From the NCBI RefSeq assembly GCF_965228705.1, contig NZ_OZ245832.1, positions 186,001-250,000 of the forward strand: a DNA stretch of 64,000 bases, in the 5' to 3' direction. This document shows positions 17,743 to 25,249 of the stretch, piece by piece (position 1 is the stretch's first letter; each line of letters begins with the position of its first letter). Origin of the DNA: Croceimicrobium sp965228705. Lineage in GTDB: Bacteria; Bacteroidota; Bacteroidia; Flavobacteriales; Schleiferiaceae. The notes beneath the pieces are model-generated. The model worked only from the letters and a program-made list of their open reading frames with translations, was not told the origin of the DNA and searched no databases. Made by a program: the position numbers and the translations under genes.

Positions 17743-18468
17743 ATGAAACTGGATATTTTGGCCTTTGGAGCCCACCCTGATGACGTTGAACTGAGTTGTT
17801 CCGGAACCCTGGCAAAACAAACTCAGCTTGGCTATTCTTGCGGAGTTGTAGATTTAACCATGGGGGAGCTGGGAACGCGTGGTACTCCTGAAATCCGTTT
17901 GGCTGAAGCCGCGGAGGCGGGTCGCATCATGGGGCTTAAAGTGCGCGAGAACCTGGGCTTTCGCGACGGCTTTTTTGTGAATGATGAAGAGCATCGTCTG
18001 GCGGTAATCCAACAAATTCGCCGGTTTCGCCCGGAAATAGTTATCGCTAATGCTCCCACAGATCGACACCCAGATCATGGGCGAGGCTCCTTTTTACTGA
18101 AGGAGGCAAGCTTTCTTTCCGGACTGCTTAAGATTGAAACGGAATGGGAGGGAGAAGCGCAAGAGCCTTGGCGCCCGCAACTATTGCTTTATTATATCCA
18201 GTTCCAAAATTTAGAGCCTGATTTCATTATTGATATCGGTGAACATATTCATAGCAAGGTGGAGTCTATTAAGGCTTATAAATCTCAGTTTTACGATCCG
18301 GGTAGTGCCGAGCCTAAAACGGTAATTAGTTCCAAAAACTTTATGGATTCCGTTACCTATCGTGCACAGGATTTGGGCCGTTTAATAGGTGTAGAGTACG
18401 GAGAAGGGTTTATTGCCGCACAGGATTTGGGTCTGGATGACCTGATGCAATTGAAGGGCGTACGCTAA
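17743..18468 (+). CDS. bshB1: Bacillithiol biosynthesis deacetylase BshB1
   Basis: A 241-aa LmbE/PIG-L-type zinc deacetylase. Zinc motif AFGAHPDDVELSCSGTLAK near residue 7 and NAPTDRHPDHGRGS near 105 hold the expected His and Asp ligands. It removes the acetyl group from N-acetylglucosaminyl malate in bacillithiol synthesis, the main low-molecular-weight thiol in many Bacteroidota. Its 3' end overlaps the convergent glycosyltransferase by 59 bases. Confidence 0.93.
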   Translation: MKLDILAFGAHPDDVELSCSGTLAKQTQLGYSCGVVDLTMGELGTRGTPEIRLAEAAEAGRIMGLKVRENLGFRDGFFVNDEEHRLAVIQQIRRFRPEIVIANAPTDRHPDHGRGSFLLKEASFLSGLLKIETEWEGEAQEPWRPQLLLYYIQFQNLEPDFIIDIGEHIHSKVESIKAYKSQFYDPGSAEPKTVISSKNFMDSVTYRAQDLGRLIGVEYGEGFIAAQDLGLDDLMQLKGVR

Positions 18469-19507
18469 GGTATAGCTGCCTAAATTCCTCCGCTATGGCT
18501 TGATGCGAATAATGCGCATGGGCCTCTTCAGATATACCGGCTAGATCATAGTCGGCATAATCCATTTTAAGCTTTAAGATGGCTTCGGCCACAGCCAACT
18601 CATCTTCAGATTCAACCAGGATACCCTGATTTGGGCCAATAAATTCTGAAATGCCTCCCACCTTGCTGGCAATAATTGGTCGACCTATACAGAGCGATTC
18701 CAATAGAACTACGGGTTGATTCTCGATAAAGCTGAAGAGCAGAAAGGCATTACTTTGACTCATTTCTTGGGCAACTTCTTCCCGCGAAAGCGCGGAGAGC
18801 ATCCGAATCTTAGTGGAGGGAATTTCATTTAGATCAATTTGTTCCTGGAGCCATTTGAGGTCCCCATCGCCTCCAATGCTTAAATGAAGCATGGGATCTC
18901 GGCTTAAGGCTTGTTTAAAAGCCCTTAAAATCCCCTTGATGTTTTTAGTTTCCTGTTGGAGGGAACTGATGTGTACCAAACGGAATTCAGGTCCTTGCTT
19001 CTTCCACTCCTGATATTTGAATAGCTCCGTATTTACCACGTTTCCAATAATCTCACAAGGAGAATTAACCCTAAATTCTTGTAGGGAATTGGCCAGTTGT
19101 TTCGATACCGGGCAAATTACCTGGGCCTTATTCATAATTCGACGGGCCATATGTTGAGCCAATCGACTCCATTCGTGGCGTCGGTTTTTCTGGTATCCCG
19201 AATAATGTTCGGTAATTACATAGGGCAGATTCTTTAAAAAACCCTGAAAAGCAATACCCGAGGGCCAGCTTACATGCAGATGGGCCAATTTAAATTGGTA
19301 ACCCATTTTTTGGAGATGGCGATAACCCTTTTCTAAAGCTTTATAATGACTTTGTACGGGCCATTTCTTTTTGTAGAGGACCTGCACTTGTAAAAAGGGA
19401 CTCTCCTGTATCACTATCTCATCATGAGGGTGCTCAAAGGCGCTAAGCACCACAACGGGCATAAATGTGTTTATAGCTCGAAGGTGTTCTTCAACGAAAT
19501 TGCCCAA
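18410..19507 (-). CDS. Glycosyltransferase, GT4-like (N-terminus probably extends upstream of first ATG)
   Basis: A cytosolic GT-B glycosyltransferase with group 1 motifs in the C-terminal half (VSKQLANSLQEF, NVVNTELF, SIGGDGDLKWLQEQI, SFIENQPVVLLESLCIGRPI then KVGGISEF). Substrate unknown; surface polysaccharide synthesis is likely. In-frame codons upstream of the first ATG (to about 19567) read PVLHIASWYPNPRDPRLGN, the usual N-terminal strand of this family, but no ATG, GTG or TTG starts them. Translation from ATT at 19567 or a lost start codon is possible. The C-terminus overlaps bshB1 convergently. Confidence 0.8.
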   Translation of the reverse strand: MGNFVEEHLRAINTFMPVVVLSAFEHPHDEIVIQESPFLQVQVLYKKKWPVQSHYKALEKGYRHLQKMGYQFKLAHLHVSWPSGIAFQGFLKNLPYVITEHYSGYQKNRRHEWSRLAQHMARRIMNKAQVICPVSKQLANSLQEFRVNSPCEIIGNVVNTELFKYQEWKKQGPEFRLVHISSLQQETKNIKGILRAFKQALSRDPMLHLSIGGDGDLKWLQEQIDLNEIPSTKIRMLSALSREEVAQEMSQSNAFLLFSFIENQPVVLLESLCIGRPIIASKVGGISEFIGPNQGILVESEDELAVAEAILKLKMDYADYDLAGISEEAHAHYSHQAIAEEFRQLYLSVRPSIASGHPDPNPVRQ

Positions 19508-19591
19508 GCGAGGATCGCGAGGATTGGGGTACCAACTGGCAATATGTAAGACGGGCCGATCGATAATCGAAGCAATGATTTACAAAGGAAT

Positions 19592-19623
19592 AAAAAAAGG
19601 TCACCTGAATAACAGATGACCTT
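19592..19623 (-). terminator. Displaced tRNA-His terminator
   Basis: On the minus strand GGTCATCTGTTATTCAGGTGACC is almost fully paired and ends in a run of seven T. It lies immediately past attL, where the tRNA-His transcript would have ended before integration. It now stands 35 kb from the intact tRNA. Confidence 0.85.
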
Positions 19624-19629
19624 CTAATC

Positions 19630-19665
19630 TATGGGTGGCTAATGGGGTTCGAACCCACGACCTCT
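19630..19665. repeat. attL, 36-bp copy of the tRNA-His 3' end
   Basis: The sequence from TATGGGTGGCTAATGGGG to CCACGACCTCT is identical to 54868-54903 and covers only the T-arm and acceptor part of tRNA-His. The rest of the tRNA is absent here, so this is the phage-side remnant. Confidence 0.95.
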
Positions 19666-19742
19666 TTACGCCTGACGGCGTACCCGATACGGCGATATTA
19701 CGACCGAATAAAGGTTCAAAGTGTCCCTTTGAATGTCCCTTT

Positions 19743-20318
19743 TTATTCATACGACCGTAAATTGAATTTCACCGAATAGACTTCTAGGATATCTTCAAGT
19801 CGAACTTCCACGTCTGAAGTTTTTGGATCATAAGCGTAAAGAAGGTATTTACCCTCTCTAATGTCGCGCACTTGTCTGAAAATACGATATCTTTCAGTTA
19901 CTATGTAGTAAAGACCCCCTTTACTAATTCCCTTTTCAGGGCTTTTCAGACGCGCACAAAGCACTAAATCACCTTTCCTGAACTCTGGTTCCATTGAGTC
20001 ACTATAAACCTCAAAAGATTGGTTTATGTCCTTAAAACTGGGAAGGATTGCACCTTCAATTTTTGAAGGCGTAAACTGTTCTTCTATACTTCCCGTTAAT
20101 GAGCCTTTACCCTCAAGTAAATAATAAGCGGATACATTAAACTTCTCTTCGATCCGCTTGGCTTGGGCAAAGGAAATAGAATTAAGTCCAGCTTCAATTC
20201 TTGATATATGTGCCTGCTTTACGTTGAGCGCTTCGGCTACTTCAGTTTGAGTGAGTTTTAAAGCTCGTCGAGCTTCGCGAAGTCGAACCCCCTGTTTATT
20301 AATAGAGGAATCATTCAT
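19743..20318 (-). CDS. Phage repressor: XRE helix-turn-helix plus S24-like domain
   Basis: A 191-aa CI-like lysogeny regulator. Residues 10-68 form an XRE HTH (LTQTEVAEALNVKQAHISRI). Residues 85-185 are an S24/LexA-like domain with serine 108 in SDSMEP. The matching catalytic lysine is not evident: no lysine lies between residues 134 and 156, and the segment reads YRIFRQV. No Ala-Gly cleavage site is seen between the domains. It is therefore possibly not self-cleaving. Transcribed divergently from a Cro-like gene across the operator at 20344-20360. Confidence 0.88.
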   Translation of the reverse strand: MNDSSINKQGVRLREARRALKLTQTEVAEALNVKQAHISRIEAGLNSISFAQAKRIEEKFNVSAYYLLEGKGSLTGSIEEQFTPSKIEGAILPSFKDINQSFEVYSDSMEPEFRKGDLVLCARLKSPEKGISKGGLYYIVTERYRIFRQVRDIREGKYLLYAYDPKTSDVEVRLEDILEVYSVKFNLRSYE

Positions 20319-20334
20319 TAATTTGGTTCATTAG

Positions 20335-20366
20335 TTTGTGAAATATACGTAAAACTTATAACTTTC
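20335..20366. promoter_or_regulatory. Lysogeny switch: divergent promoters over a 17-bp palindrome
   Basis: On the plus strand TTTG (20335-20338), 20 nt, then TAACTTTC (20359-20366) drives the Cro-like gene. On the minus strand TATATTTC (20347-20340) drives the repressor. The palindrome TATACGT-AAA-ACTTATA at 20344-20360 overlaps both -7 boxes. Near-identical palindromes recur at 23041 and 44298. Confidence 0.75.
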
Positions 20367-20384
20367 GAGGATAAAATTATAAAA

Positions 20385-20663
20385 ATGACGAGTATAAAAG
20401 AAATCGAATCGAATGAAAGGGGTTTTTCCTGGTTAGATGTACAGGAAATCCGCGAAAGGCTCCCTAAGAATGCGTTTAATGAAATATCAAATATGACGAG
20501 AACGCCTAAGCATTCAGTAGCTCAGGAATTTAGCTATAAAAAAGTAAGGGCGCCTTACCGATCAGACATTATCGAAGCGGCCTTGTATTTAATCGAAAGA
20601 GAGGCCGAAAAGAGTAGGGTATTATTGAAGCGGTTAAATTTTTCCAGTAAAAAAATATCCTAA
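20385..20663 (+). CDS. Small HTH-like early regulator (Cro position)
   Basis: A 92-aa protein divergent from the repressor. The stretch IRERLPKNAFNEISNMTRT, then HSVAQEFS and IIEAALYLIERE follows the pattern of small Bacteroidota HTH proteins in which two short helices are followed by a helix of alanine and leucine. Position and pattern suggest a Cro-like regulator. Not confirmed by any strong motif. Confidence 0.55.
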   Translation: MTSIKEIESNERGFSWLDVQEIRERLPKNAFNEISNMTRTPKHSVAQEFSYKKVRAPYRSDIIEAALYLIEREAEKSRVLLKRLNFSSKKIS

Positions 20664-20718
20664 TATTTGGATAGAATTATATTTATGACTTATATTTGAC
20701 CTCAGTTAAGAACCACAA
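20656..20718 (+). promoter_or_regulatory. Phage promoter module 1
   Basis: Palindrome TATCCTAATATTTGGATA (20656-20673) contains the -33 TTTG; after exactly 21 nt comes TATATTTG (20691-20698), then AAGAACCACAA (20708-20718) at the expected transcript start. Drives the gene at 20724. Confidence 0.8.
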
Positions 20719-20723
20719 CCCTA

Positions 20724-21056
20724 ATGAAAATGAACGAAGCCACTTTATCCAGAGCATCAAGCCAGTTAATAAACCATTTATCTAAAGGTTGCCTTACGAT
20801 TAGTGATGATTTAGAAGGAACTAAAAAGGAGCGTTTCGGTATAAATAAAGTTTTGTTCATAAAGGTAAACAAAGGGAAGATTACTGATTTCGATATCTGG
20901 TTTCGAGACAAGGAAGGGGACCTTGATATTATTTACTTACACAGGGAGGAGAGAGAACACTTAATGAAGGCTTTAATTCGGAAAACTTATTTCTATAAAA
21001 AAGAAAAAGGCGGGGAAAGAACCACCGATCCCCGCCTTAGAATCTTAGAGATCTAA
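20724..21056 (+). CDS. Hypothetical early phage protein (110 aa)
   Basis: No family recognised. Basic, mixed alpha/beta sequence without signal peptide or membrane segment; the middle (GINKVLFIKVNKGKITDFDI) looks like strands. First gene of promoter module 1. An 8-bp inverted repeat GGCGGGGA/TCCCCGCC (21009-21036) lies inside its last codons and may act on the RNA. Confidence 0.5.
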   Translation: MKMNEATLSRASSQLINHLSKGCLTISDDLEGTKKERFGINKVLFIKVNKGKITDFDIWFRDKEGDLDIIYLHREEREHLMKALIRKTYFYKKEKGGERTTDPRLRILEI

Positions 21057-21101
21057 AATTCGAAATGCCCTACAAAAATAGAGATTATAAATCAATTCGA
21101 A

Positions 21102-21587
21102 ATGCAACAAAAAGAAGCTACTTGTCTAAGATGTGAATTTAAGAAGAGCTTTACCGCTCGCGGGGGTTCGGAAATGTTCGTGTTTATCGTTCAGTTTGAC
21201 AATGGGGACACGGGCGAATTCGTAACCACTAAAAACCCTCAAGACTACTTCACAGTAAACCAGAGGTCTAAATACTTATTGAAAGACCGCAGCAATGACG
21301 GATACCCGCCAGACATTAAGGCGATACGAGAGAATAATTCAATCGGTGGACGTGGTGGCGCCCGTGAGACTCCACAAGAAAGGGAAGATAAGAACCGCCA
21401 GATAGTTGCTCAATCTTCTGTAAAAGCAGCTATTGAGTTGATTTCAAGCGGAAAGGTACGCGTTGAACAAATGGCCGAAACAGCTAAAAAGATATTCGAC
21501 ATTACTTACTCCATATCTAACGGAGATACACCCGAACAGATAGTCGAAAAGTACAGAAAAAAAGAAGGCCTAAAAACTGTAAGCTAA
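21102..21587 (+). CDS. Hypothetical early phage protein (161 aa)
   Basis: The N-terminal 75 residues (FKKSFTARGGSEMFVFIVQF, then DNGDTGEFVT) are strand-rich and could be a small OB-like fold; the C-terminal half (VKAAIELISSGKVRVEQMAE) is helical. A CxxC pair near the N-terminus (CLRC) has no partner pair. No family recognised. The start lies in the context TTCGAAATG. Confidence 0.55.
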   Translation: MQQKEATCLRCEFKKSFTARGGSEMFVFIVQFDNGDTGEFVTTKNPQDYFTVNQRSKYLLKDRSNDGYPPDIKAIRENNSIGGRGGARETPQEREDKNRQIVAQSSVKAAIELISSGKVRVEQMAETAKKIFDITYSISNGDTPEQIVEKYRKKEGLKTVS

Positions 21588-21669
21588 AGATCTGGGGGAT
21601 TTCTGGCCCATTTCTTAAGCTTTAAATTATCCAGAAATATAGATTAATTTATTCTTAAAAATTATCGAA

Positions 21670-22203
21670 ATGCAAAACGAATCAATCGAAATTCTTCAAA
21701 CCGAAGAAGAATTCAATCACGCCGAACAAAACGGATTTATTCCAGGTGAAGAAGAACTTGCGAAGGATCATGCGGAACTTTTGGTTAACCCTAAAACCAT
21801 TAATCACCACGTAAACGAAATTATAGACGCTTTGAATAATGGCTGGTTAGATCCTACCGAAGCCTTTGTCGGTCTTAAGCGTTTGTCTGAGGTAGCGAAT
21901 CAAGCTACTAAGGTTATTCAGGATAGAGTTGAAGAGATCCTAGAAGGACACAAGGGGCCATTAAAAATAATGAATGCGGAAATATCCATTCGTAAGGGAG
22001 CGACTCGGTACAAGTTTGACCATATTCCCGAAATCGTTGCTTATAAAGAGAAAATTAAAATTCTTGAAGATAAGTCAAAAGCTGCCCGTGACGCAATCGA
22101 GAGAGGCGACGAACTCTATTCGGGAAAATCGGGAGAGCAAATACCACCAGCCGAAAAAGTGGTTTCAAAGTCTTCCATCGCCGTTAAGTTGCTGGATAAG
22201 TAA
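21670..22203 (+). CDS. Hypothetical helical early phage protein (177 aa)
   Basis: Mostly helical and acidic: NEIIDALNNGWLDPTEAFVG, QDRVEEILEGHKGPLKIMNA. No enzyme motif. The pattern resembles small scaffold-like early proteins encoded before recombination genes in Bacteroidota phages, but no function can be given. Starts at TATCGAAATG. Confidence 0.55.
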   Translation: MQNESIEILQTEEEFNHAEQNGFIPGEEELAKDHAELLVNPKTINHHVNEIIDALNNGWLDPTEAFVGLKRLSEVANQATKVIQDRVEEILEGHKGPLKIMNAEISIRKGATRYKFDHIPEIVAYKEKIKILEDKSKAARDAIERGDELYSGKSGEQIPPAEKVVSKSSIAVKLLDK

Positions 22204-22214
22204 TTTCCTGGGCT

Positions 22215-22679
22215 ATGGATAAGAAGTTCAGTGAATTAAAAATTATACCCACTAAAGCCGAACGGGGCCGCTGCATTGTCGGCGGTTGCCGCGGCCGAAG
22301 TGAAAAGGGAAAAGGCGGTCTTTGCTTTCGTCACGCGATGCAAAAATTTAAGGAGAGTAGGCCAGAAACTTACTATTTCAACAATTTGAAACAGAACGCT
22401 AAAAGGAGAGGACACGAATTTAACTTAACGCTTGAGGAGTTTAAAATTTTCTGCCATGAAACTGGGTATCTAAAAGGAAAGGGAAGAAGTTCTTCTTCGT
22501 TGAGTATTGATAGAATAGACCCTTCAAAAGGTTATCAATTGGATAATATCCAAGTTTTAACTAATTCGGATAATCTTCGGAAAAGGTACGGTTTAGAATC
22601 CAGAGGGATAGCTTTTGAAAGATCGGAAAACGGACCTGGGCCCAATATTGAAGACCTTAACCATTCAACTGGTTTCTAA
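22215..22679 (+). CDS. HNH-type endonuclease-like protein
   Basis: A 154-aa protein. The N-terminal part has a Cys/His cluster (CIVGGCRGRSEKGKGGLCFRH), probably a zinc site. The C-terminal SIDRIDPSKGYQLDNIQVL then TNSDNLRKR matches the HNH variant in which the core is DRIDPxxGYxxxNIQ...N. Such proteins are free-standing homing or packaging-linked nickases. Far from the terminase, so a homing-like or recombination role is more likely. Its stop is adjacent to the next start. Confidence 0.65.
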   Translation: MDKKFSELKIIPTKAERGRCIVGGCRGRSEKGKGGLCFRHAMQKFKESRPETYYFNNLKQNAKRRGHEFNLTLEEFKIFCHETGYLKGKGRSSSSLSIDRIDPSKGYQLDNIQVLTNSDNLRKRYGLESRGIAFERSENGPGPNIEDLNHSTGF

Positions 22680-23038
22680 TGGATTTACACGCGATAGAAA
22701 CCAGGAAGGACGCCGAACAATTCATTAAGGACGTCTTAATCATTTATAAGCAAAACGGAGATTCTGAAGCGGCTTTTTATAGTCTTATTGATCTTATGAC
22801 TTTAATCACTAATAAAATGTCGGGGAAGAGGCCAGAACAAAGCTTAAATGAAGAAATAACGGAGCTGACCCGCGAACTTCACCTAAGGGGGAAGGTGTAT
22901 CCCGAATTGATTATGTCGGGTAAACTCAGGAAGAAAAACGCTGAGGAGCAAAATCGAAGATTGATATCTGCAATTGACCGACTTAAGCAAATAAGAACAA
23001 AAAGAGTAGGGGAGCAATCCGCCCTTTTTTTGTCCTGA
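22679..23038 (+). CDS. Hypothetical phage protein (119 aa)
   Basis: Soluble, helical, charged protein (SLNEEITELTRELHLRGKVY). No family recognised. Its start overlaps the last base of the HNH gene, so it is in the same transcript. Its end carries the -33 box of the next promoter. Confidence 0.5.
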   Translation: MDLHAIETRKDAEQFIKDVLIIYKQNGDSEAAFYSLIDLMTLITNKMSGKRPEQSLNEEITELTRELHLRGKVYPELIMSGKLRKKNAEEQNRRLISAIDRLKQIRTKRVGEQSALFLS

Positions 23039-23061
23039 GATATAAGTAAAACGTATAAAAT
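23029..23061 (+). promoter_or_regulatory. Early phage promoter with perfect 17-bp operator
   Basis: TTTG (23029-23032), exactly 21 nt, TATAAAAT (23054-23061). The palindrome TATAAGT-AAA-ACGTATA occupies 23041-23057 and covers the start of the -7 box. Same palindrome family as the lysogeny switch. Confidence 0.7.
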
Positions 23062-23072
23062 TAGCTTGATTT

Positions 23073-23378
23073 ATGGCTGTTAAAATTATTACTGATAGAG
23101 TTCGCCGAATTCTTGAAAAGAACATTAGCGCAAGGGAATCGGATCAGTTTCTTTCTGCTACAATTTGGTATAACGAACTAATTGATTTAGGTATAGATAA
23201 GGAAACCGCCTTGAAGTTATGCAGATTGATAAAAGATAACAAGCTAACAAGCTTCGAAAGTATTAGTCGAAGTCGACGAAAAGTTCAGGAAGAAGTACCA
23301 AGTCTTAGAGGTAGAAACTATTTCGAAAGGCATAGGAATAAAACCAAGATCAGAAAAGAATTAGGATATCCAGGTTAA
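23073..23378 (+). CDS. Hypothetical phage protein (101 aa)
   Basis: Basic helical protein, with EKNISARESDQFLSATIWYN and a very basic tail (RHRNKTKIRKEL), so nucleic-acid binding is possible. No family recognised. Lies behind its own operator-bearing promoter and overlaps the nuclease gene by one base. Confidence 0.5.
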   Translation: MAVKIITDRVRRILEKNISARESDQFLSATIWYNELIDLGIDKETALKLCRLIKDNKLTSFESISRSRRKVQEEVPSLRGRNYFERHRNKTKIRKELGYPG

Positions 23379-23848
23379 TGAGTGAGGTTAAAAAGTACTC
23401 GGCAGAATGGTTTCAAAAGAATGCCAGGGAAGCAAGGATTGAAGCCGAAATCCGCGAAGCTTCCAGGAGGGAAAAAAGGATAAAAAGAACGAACAGAGGC
23501 GACCCAGAACACCAGCTTCAAAAGTCTTGTGTAATGTGGTTCGACCTTCAGTTTCCTAAGTATAAATTCGACCTTTTCGCTGTCCCAAACGGTGGGCATC
23601 GAAATAAAGCTACGGCGGGTAAATTAAAGTCCGAAGGTGTTAGGGCTGGTGTTTCTGACTTAATACTGGAAAGGGACGGTTTTTTCGGGCCTATTGTTTA
23701 CTTAGAGTTGAAAACTGATAAGGGAAGGCAGTCGGATAGTCAAAAAGATTTCCAGAATCACGTTGAGGAAAAAGGGCGGGTTTATAAAGTGATTCGGTCT
23801 ATAGAGGATTTTATAGAGGTCGTCACAAAGCACTTATCGGATACTTAA
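23378..23848 (+). CDS. VRR-NUC domain nuclease
   Basis: A 156-aa protein. After a charged N-terminal helix comes a VRR-NUC fold: EHQLQKSCVMWFDLQFPK (helix with the acidic residue), FAVPNGGHRNKATAGKLKSE, GVRAGVSDLILER and the PD-(D/E)xK-like YLELKTDKGRQS. VRR-NUC proteins are common single-domain nucleases in phages, often acting on branched DNA in recombination. All core residues appear present. Confidence 0.8.
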   Translation: MSEVKKYSAEWFQKNAREARIEAEIREASRREKRIKRTNRGDPEHQLQKSCVMWFDLQFPKYKFDLFAVPNGGHRNKATAGKLKSEGVRAGVSDLILERDGFFGPIVYLELKTDKGRQSDSQKDFQNHVEEKGRVYKVIRSIEDFIEVVTKHLSDT

Positions 23849-23858
23849 GGCTTTGAAA

Positions 23859-23916
23859 TATCCTAAAATAAGGATATAATAATAAGTAAAGCGTATATTT
23901 GTTTCAAGAACCACAA
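23859..23916 (+). promoter_or_regulatory. Phage promoter module 2
   Basis: TATCC...GGATA palindrome (23859-23876), 21 nt from the -33 position to TATATTTG (23894-23901), then AAGAACCACAA (23906-23916). The spacer holds AATAAGTAAAGCGTATA, a 15/17 match to the palindrome at 23041. The -33 TTTG is changed to TAAG in this copy. Confidence 0.75.
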
Positions 23917-23926
23917 TTCAACACTA

Positions 23927-24250
23927 ATGAATCAGAAACTTAAATCAAAAATTCGAAAGCGCATAACGTCTGAATATCAGGAGAGCAAAGTAGGAAGAAT
24001 CCATTACAATGAAATCCATATTCAAGAGAATGGACCGATTGAAAATTCGGGAAAATATCAAGCGGTTGTAATTCCATTTGATTTTCACCATATCCAAGAG
24101 CGTGACAACGGAGGGGAATTTTTTCAAAAAGGCGCAAGGATGGAATTAAGGATAACTCTATCAATACCGCAAACAATAGCCCAGTTTAATGACCCTGATT
24201 TGTTCCAGGAAATAGAACGAGAACTAACTAAAACGACAACGCTAAACTAA
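23927..24250 (+). CDS. Hypothetical phage protein (107 aa)
   Basis: Mixed alpha/beta protein (YQAVVIPFDFHHIQERDNG) with no recognised family. It overlaps the XRE gene by one base. The pair does not look like a toxin-antitoxin system because no RelE/HigB core is present. Confidence 0.5.
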   Translation: MNQKLKSKIRKRITSEYQESKVGRIHYNEIHIQENGPIENSGKYQAVVIPFDFHHIQERDNGGEFFQKGARMELRITLSIPQTIAQFNDPDLFQEIERELTKTTTLN

Positions 24251-24453
24251 TGCCAATAGATCAGCAGATAAAGACTTTACGTAAGTCTTTGGGACTTAAT
24301 CAAACGGAACTAGCTAAGAAATCTAACATTTCTCAATCCGATGTATCCGAATTTGAAAACGGCGTCCGACTTCCTTCTTATCCAGTTTTGGAGAGAATAG
24401 CCAAAGCCCTGGGGGCCGACGTTGTTTTAAAGACTAAAAGGCCAAGAAAATGA
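24250..24453 (+). CDS. Small XRE-family DNA-binding protein
   Basis: A 67-aa single-domain HTH (SLGLNQTELAKKSNISQSDV, then FENGVRLPSYPVLERIAKAL). Cro/CI-type fold without effector domain. It overlaps the replication initiator gene by four bases, so it may tune early transcription or origin use. It is a second candidate, beside the S24-type repressor, for the palindromic sites. Confidence 0.8.
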   Translation: MPIDQQIKTLRKSLGLNQTELAKKSNISQSDVSEFENGVRLPSYPVLERIAKALGADVVLKTKRPRK

Positions 24454-25232
24454 GCGAATCTATAATCCGAGTAAAGAAACGCCAGAACCCATTCGCGCAA
24501 ATTGATCGGTCAATTCTTGAAAATGGCGATTTAAGTTATCGGGCCAAAGGCGTTTTATGCTATTTATTGAGTAAGCCAGATAACTGGGAAACCAGATTAA
24601 AGGACGTTATTAATCACGGAACGGAAGGCCGCGACGCGGTTAGATCAGCATTTAAAGAGCTTCGGGAAGCGGGTCATTTAATTTTAGTTCCCATAAAATC
24701 CGAAAGCGGTCGATTGATGGGGCGGGGTTATGAAGTTCACGAATATCCTATTAGCACCGAAGAACTGGAAATCCGTCTTTCGGGAGATTCCGAAGAACTG
24801 GATTCCCGAACGCCTGAAAAACCGACCGTCGGGGAATCCGTAGATATAGTAATACAGAACTTAAGTAATAGTAATTTAAGTAATAAGGAAGAAGATAAAG
24901 ATCAATTCGAAAAAAAAGAAGATTCAAAAGAATTCGGATTTTCTGAATTCTGGGACCTGTACGGGAAAAAAACAGGTCGCGCAAAATGTCTTCAAAAATG
25001 GCGTCGATTGAAAAAGTCTGAAAAAGACGAAATCCTGGCGCATCTTCCAAACTTTGTAAACTCAACCCCAGACGTTCAGTATCGGCCAAATCCGTTAACT
25101 TACTTAAACGGTAGGCGATGGGAAGATGAATATCTTCCAAGCTCCAATATAAGACAAGGACAACAAAGTTTTGAACCACACCGCAAGCGCGGGGCTGCGT
25201 CGATCCTTAGAAACTTGCACGAATCAGCTTAG
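24450..25232 (+). CDS. Phage replication initiator-like protein
   Basis: A 260-aa protein. Residues 12-85 form a winged HTH (QIDRSILENGDLSYRAKGVL, NHGTEGRDAVRSAFKELREA) typical of phage replisome organisers. A low-complexity acidic linker with repeated SNLSN-type residues follows, then a C-terminal domain with FWDLYGKKTGRAKCLQKWRR and PNPLTYLNGRRWEDE, the usual tail of these proteins. Likely binds the phage origin and recruits the helicase; the origin itself was not identified. Confidence 0.75.
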   Translation: MSESIIRVKKRQNPFAQIDRSILENGDLSYRAKGVLCYLLSKPDNWETRLKDVINHGTEGRDAVRSAFKELREAGHLILVPIKSESGRLMGRGYEVHEYPISTEELEIRLSGDSEELDSRTPEKPTVGESVDIVIQNLSNSNLSNKEEDKDQFEKKEDSKEFGFSEFWDLYGKKTGRAKCLQKWRRLKKSEKDEILAHLPNFVNSTPDVQYRPNPLTYLNGRRWEDEYLPSSNIRQGQQSFEPHRKRGAASILRNLHESA

Positions 25233-25249
25233 AATTAAAATCATTCGAA

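Noticed and set aside
23927..24453. Possible toxin-antitoxin pair (107-aa plus XRE)
   Set aside because: The 107-aa protein shows no RelE, HigB or other toxin core; it has a promoter and leader like other phage blocks.
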